A DNA stretch of 37,259 bases from Alphaproteobacteria bacterium (lineage in GTDB: Bacteria > Pseudomonadota > Alphaproteobacteria > Rhizobiales > JAKIUO01): the NCBI GenBank assembly GCA_024280895.1, contig JAJRPI010000084.1:1-37259 (forward strand). Direction: 5' to 3'. This document shows, one piece after another, positions 36,045 to 37,259 of the stretch. The number at the start of each line of letters is the position of its first letter. Position 1 is the first letter of the stretch. The notes beneath the pieces were generated by a model. The model worked only from the letters and a program-made list of their open reading frames with translations, was not told where the DNA came from and did no database searches. The position numbers and the translations under genes were made by a program.

Positions 36045-37259
36045 TTACGCCTCGCTATCAAGGCGAGCAAGCAACCGCTGCATGCGGTCGCCGACAACAT
36101 GTAGGGGAGCAAGCGAGTCGTCATCAAGTTCGCTCGGGGCCTCGATACGGGCCTGTTCATTGTATTCGACATCCCCGTTGCCGAACTGAACGGTCGTCGT
36201 GCGCACCCGGTAAGAAAGAAAGACAGCGAACGCCTTGTATAATCTTGCAGCGAAATCGGTATCAGACTCAAGGCGGCTGTTTATCTCTGAATGGGGTATG
36301 GCCAGGACGCGCGCATCTGCTTCACATACAACGGAGACCGTTGGCAGGCGCTTCTCGATCAGCGACATCTCGCCAACGATATCGCCTGGCGCGAGCCGGG
36401 CAACAACCTTTTCTCCGTTTACATCGCCCAGTTTCACCGATAATTCGCCTTCGAGGAGGATATAGAGCGCCTCTACAGGTTCACCTGCTGTCACCAGAAT
36501 ATCGCCTTTGGAAAGATGTTGCTGGCCCGCAGTGGTGGCCATCCAGGATATGTCGGCCTCATCGAGATTGGGGAGAATATGGTCTATATTGGCGGCGACC
36601 CAGGACGGTTCATAGACGGTATCGAGATATTTCTCGCCAAGGTCGGGAGAGATCGCAACGATGGTGTCGCCTGGAGAGAATTCGGCTTGCTTCTCCTTGA
36701 CGGCTGCCAGTACGGCGCCAGTGCTGCCACCCACCAGTAAATGATAGTCACGCACGAACTGACGGCAGGACTCAACCGTATCCACCTCGCTGATCGTGAC
36801 AATATGATCGGGATCTACATGGTCAGCCAGTGGTGGGCGCACACTCGTGCCGATCCCGGGGATGTGGCGCGGCTCTGATTTGCCGCCAAAGGTGACGGAC
36901 CCTTCGGGCTCGACCGCAACGACCTTGACCCCAGGGTGCTTTTCGCGAAGCCGCTCAGCGACACCGGTGATCGTTCCCATCGTGCCGGCGCCAACGAAGA
37001 TCCAGTCAACTTTCTCGAATTCCTCGGCGATCTCATTGCCCGTTTGCTCGGCATGGACGTTTTTGGCCGCCACATTGGCATACTGATTGAGCCAGATCGC
37101 ATTTGGCTCTGTCTCTAACAGATGCTGGATGGTCTCGAGACGCGTGCCCAGATAACCAGTCTCTGGATGGAGCTTGTCGACGACGATGACCTCGGCGCCG
37201 TAAAGTTGCATACCCTTGATGTTTGAGGTGTTCGCCTTGGGGTCGGTGACGCAGATGAA
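36045..37259 (-). CDS. sbnA: SbnA-like synthase fused to a cyclic-nucleotide-binding domain (5' end beyond window)
   Basis: The frame is open through the right edge; the residues after the window edge continue as FICVTDP, so the start and the PLP lysine lie outside. The visible N-terminal part is SbnA-like: IGMQLYGAE-type block, QYANVAAKN, GAGTMGT PLP loop, VEPEGSVTFGGK, IPGIGTSVRP and GGSTGAVLAA. After EKYLDTVYEPSW, about 60 residues link to a CRP-like cyclic-nucleotide-binding domain: LSKGDILVTAGEPVEALYILLEGE, then a phosphate-binding-cassette-like GEMSLIEKRLPTVSV. A nucleotide-binding domain on a biosynthetic enzyme suggests allosteric control. The gene reads into the relic, then sbnB. Confidence 0.85.
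   Translation of the reverse strand, partial: FICVTDPKANTSNIKGMQLYGAEVIVVDKLHPETGYLGTRLETIQHLLETEPNAIWLNQYANVAAKNVHAEQTGNEIAEEFEKVDWIFVGAGTMGTITGVAERLREKHPGVKVVAVEPEGSVTFGGKSEPRHIPGIGTSVRPPLADHVDPDHIVTISEVDTVESCRQFVRDYHLLVGGSTGAVLAAVKEKQAEFSPGDTIVAISPDLGEKYLDTVYEPSWVAANIDHILPNLDEADISWMATTAGQQHLSKGDILVTAGEPVEALYILLEGELSVKLGDVNGEKVVARLAPGDIVGEMSLIEKRLPTVSVVCEADARVLAIPHSEINSRLESDTDFAARLYKAFAVFLSYRVRTTTVQFGNGDVEYNEQARIEAPSELDDDSLAPLHVVGDRMQRLLARLDSEA

Overview
The window looks like accessory-rich chromosome from a Gram-negative bacterium, most likely an alphaproteobacterium. The signs are a heterotetrameric sarcosine oxidase operon in the order soxB-soxD-soxA-soxG, a DUF2062 membrane protein, CysQ, polar amino-acid ABC transport genes and moderate GC. 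No rRNA or tRNA gene is visible, so the taxonomic call is inference. Genes are closely packed and no insertion sequence, prophage or CRISPR array was seen.

Layout. Positions 1-9926 hold a mixed envelope and defence region: a nucleotide-sugar dehydrogenase, a metallophosphoesterase, an operon of two CDP-alcohol phosphatidyltransferases flanking a divergent glycerophosphodiesterase-like protein, a TIR-domain multi-pass membrane protein with a small secreted partner, a DUF2062 protein and a HAD phosphatase. Positions 9927-12964 carry a stand-alone SbnA-like PLP enzyme, galE and cysQ. Positions 13030-19685 are one minus-strand operon, MmgE/PrpD-soxB-soxD-soxA-soxG, with three ATGA-type or short overlaps. 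A divergent RpiR-type regulator (19849-20745) sits beside a palindrome that may be its operator. A LysR regulator and a broken aspartate-racemase gene follow.

Positions 22256-27540 form a plus-strand block: a polar amino-acid ABC transporter (binding protein, two permeases, ATPase), a D-amino-acid aminotransferase, a 45-residue ORF and an Sfp-type phosphopantetheinyl transferase. Facing it on the minus strand (27525 to beyond 37259) is a nonribosomal peptide operon. In transcription order it holds an SbnA-like synthase fused to a cyclic-nucleotide-binding domain (cut by the window end), a decayed sbnA copy, sbnB, a large membrane protein with four tandem carrier domains, a half-condensation/adenylation/carrier NRPS and a TauD/SyrP-like dioxygenase.

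Working model (inference): SbnA and SbnB make L-2,3-diaminopropionate from O-phosphoserine and glutamate; the adenylation protein activates it or a related amino acid; and PPTase-primed carriers on the membrane protein hold the units. The C-terminal part of that protein resembles the terminal region of epsilon-poly-lysine synthetase (Pls), with about six membrane helices and three left-handed beta-helix regions. This would be a split, multi-carrier relative of the Pls/poly-diaminopropionate systems, with optional hydroxylation by the dioxygenase. It is the most notable system in the window.
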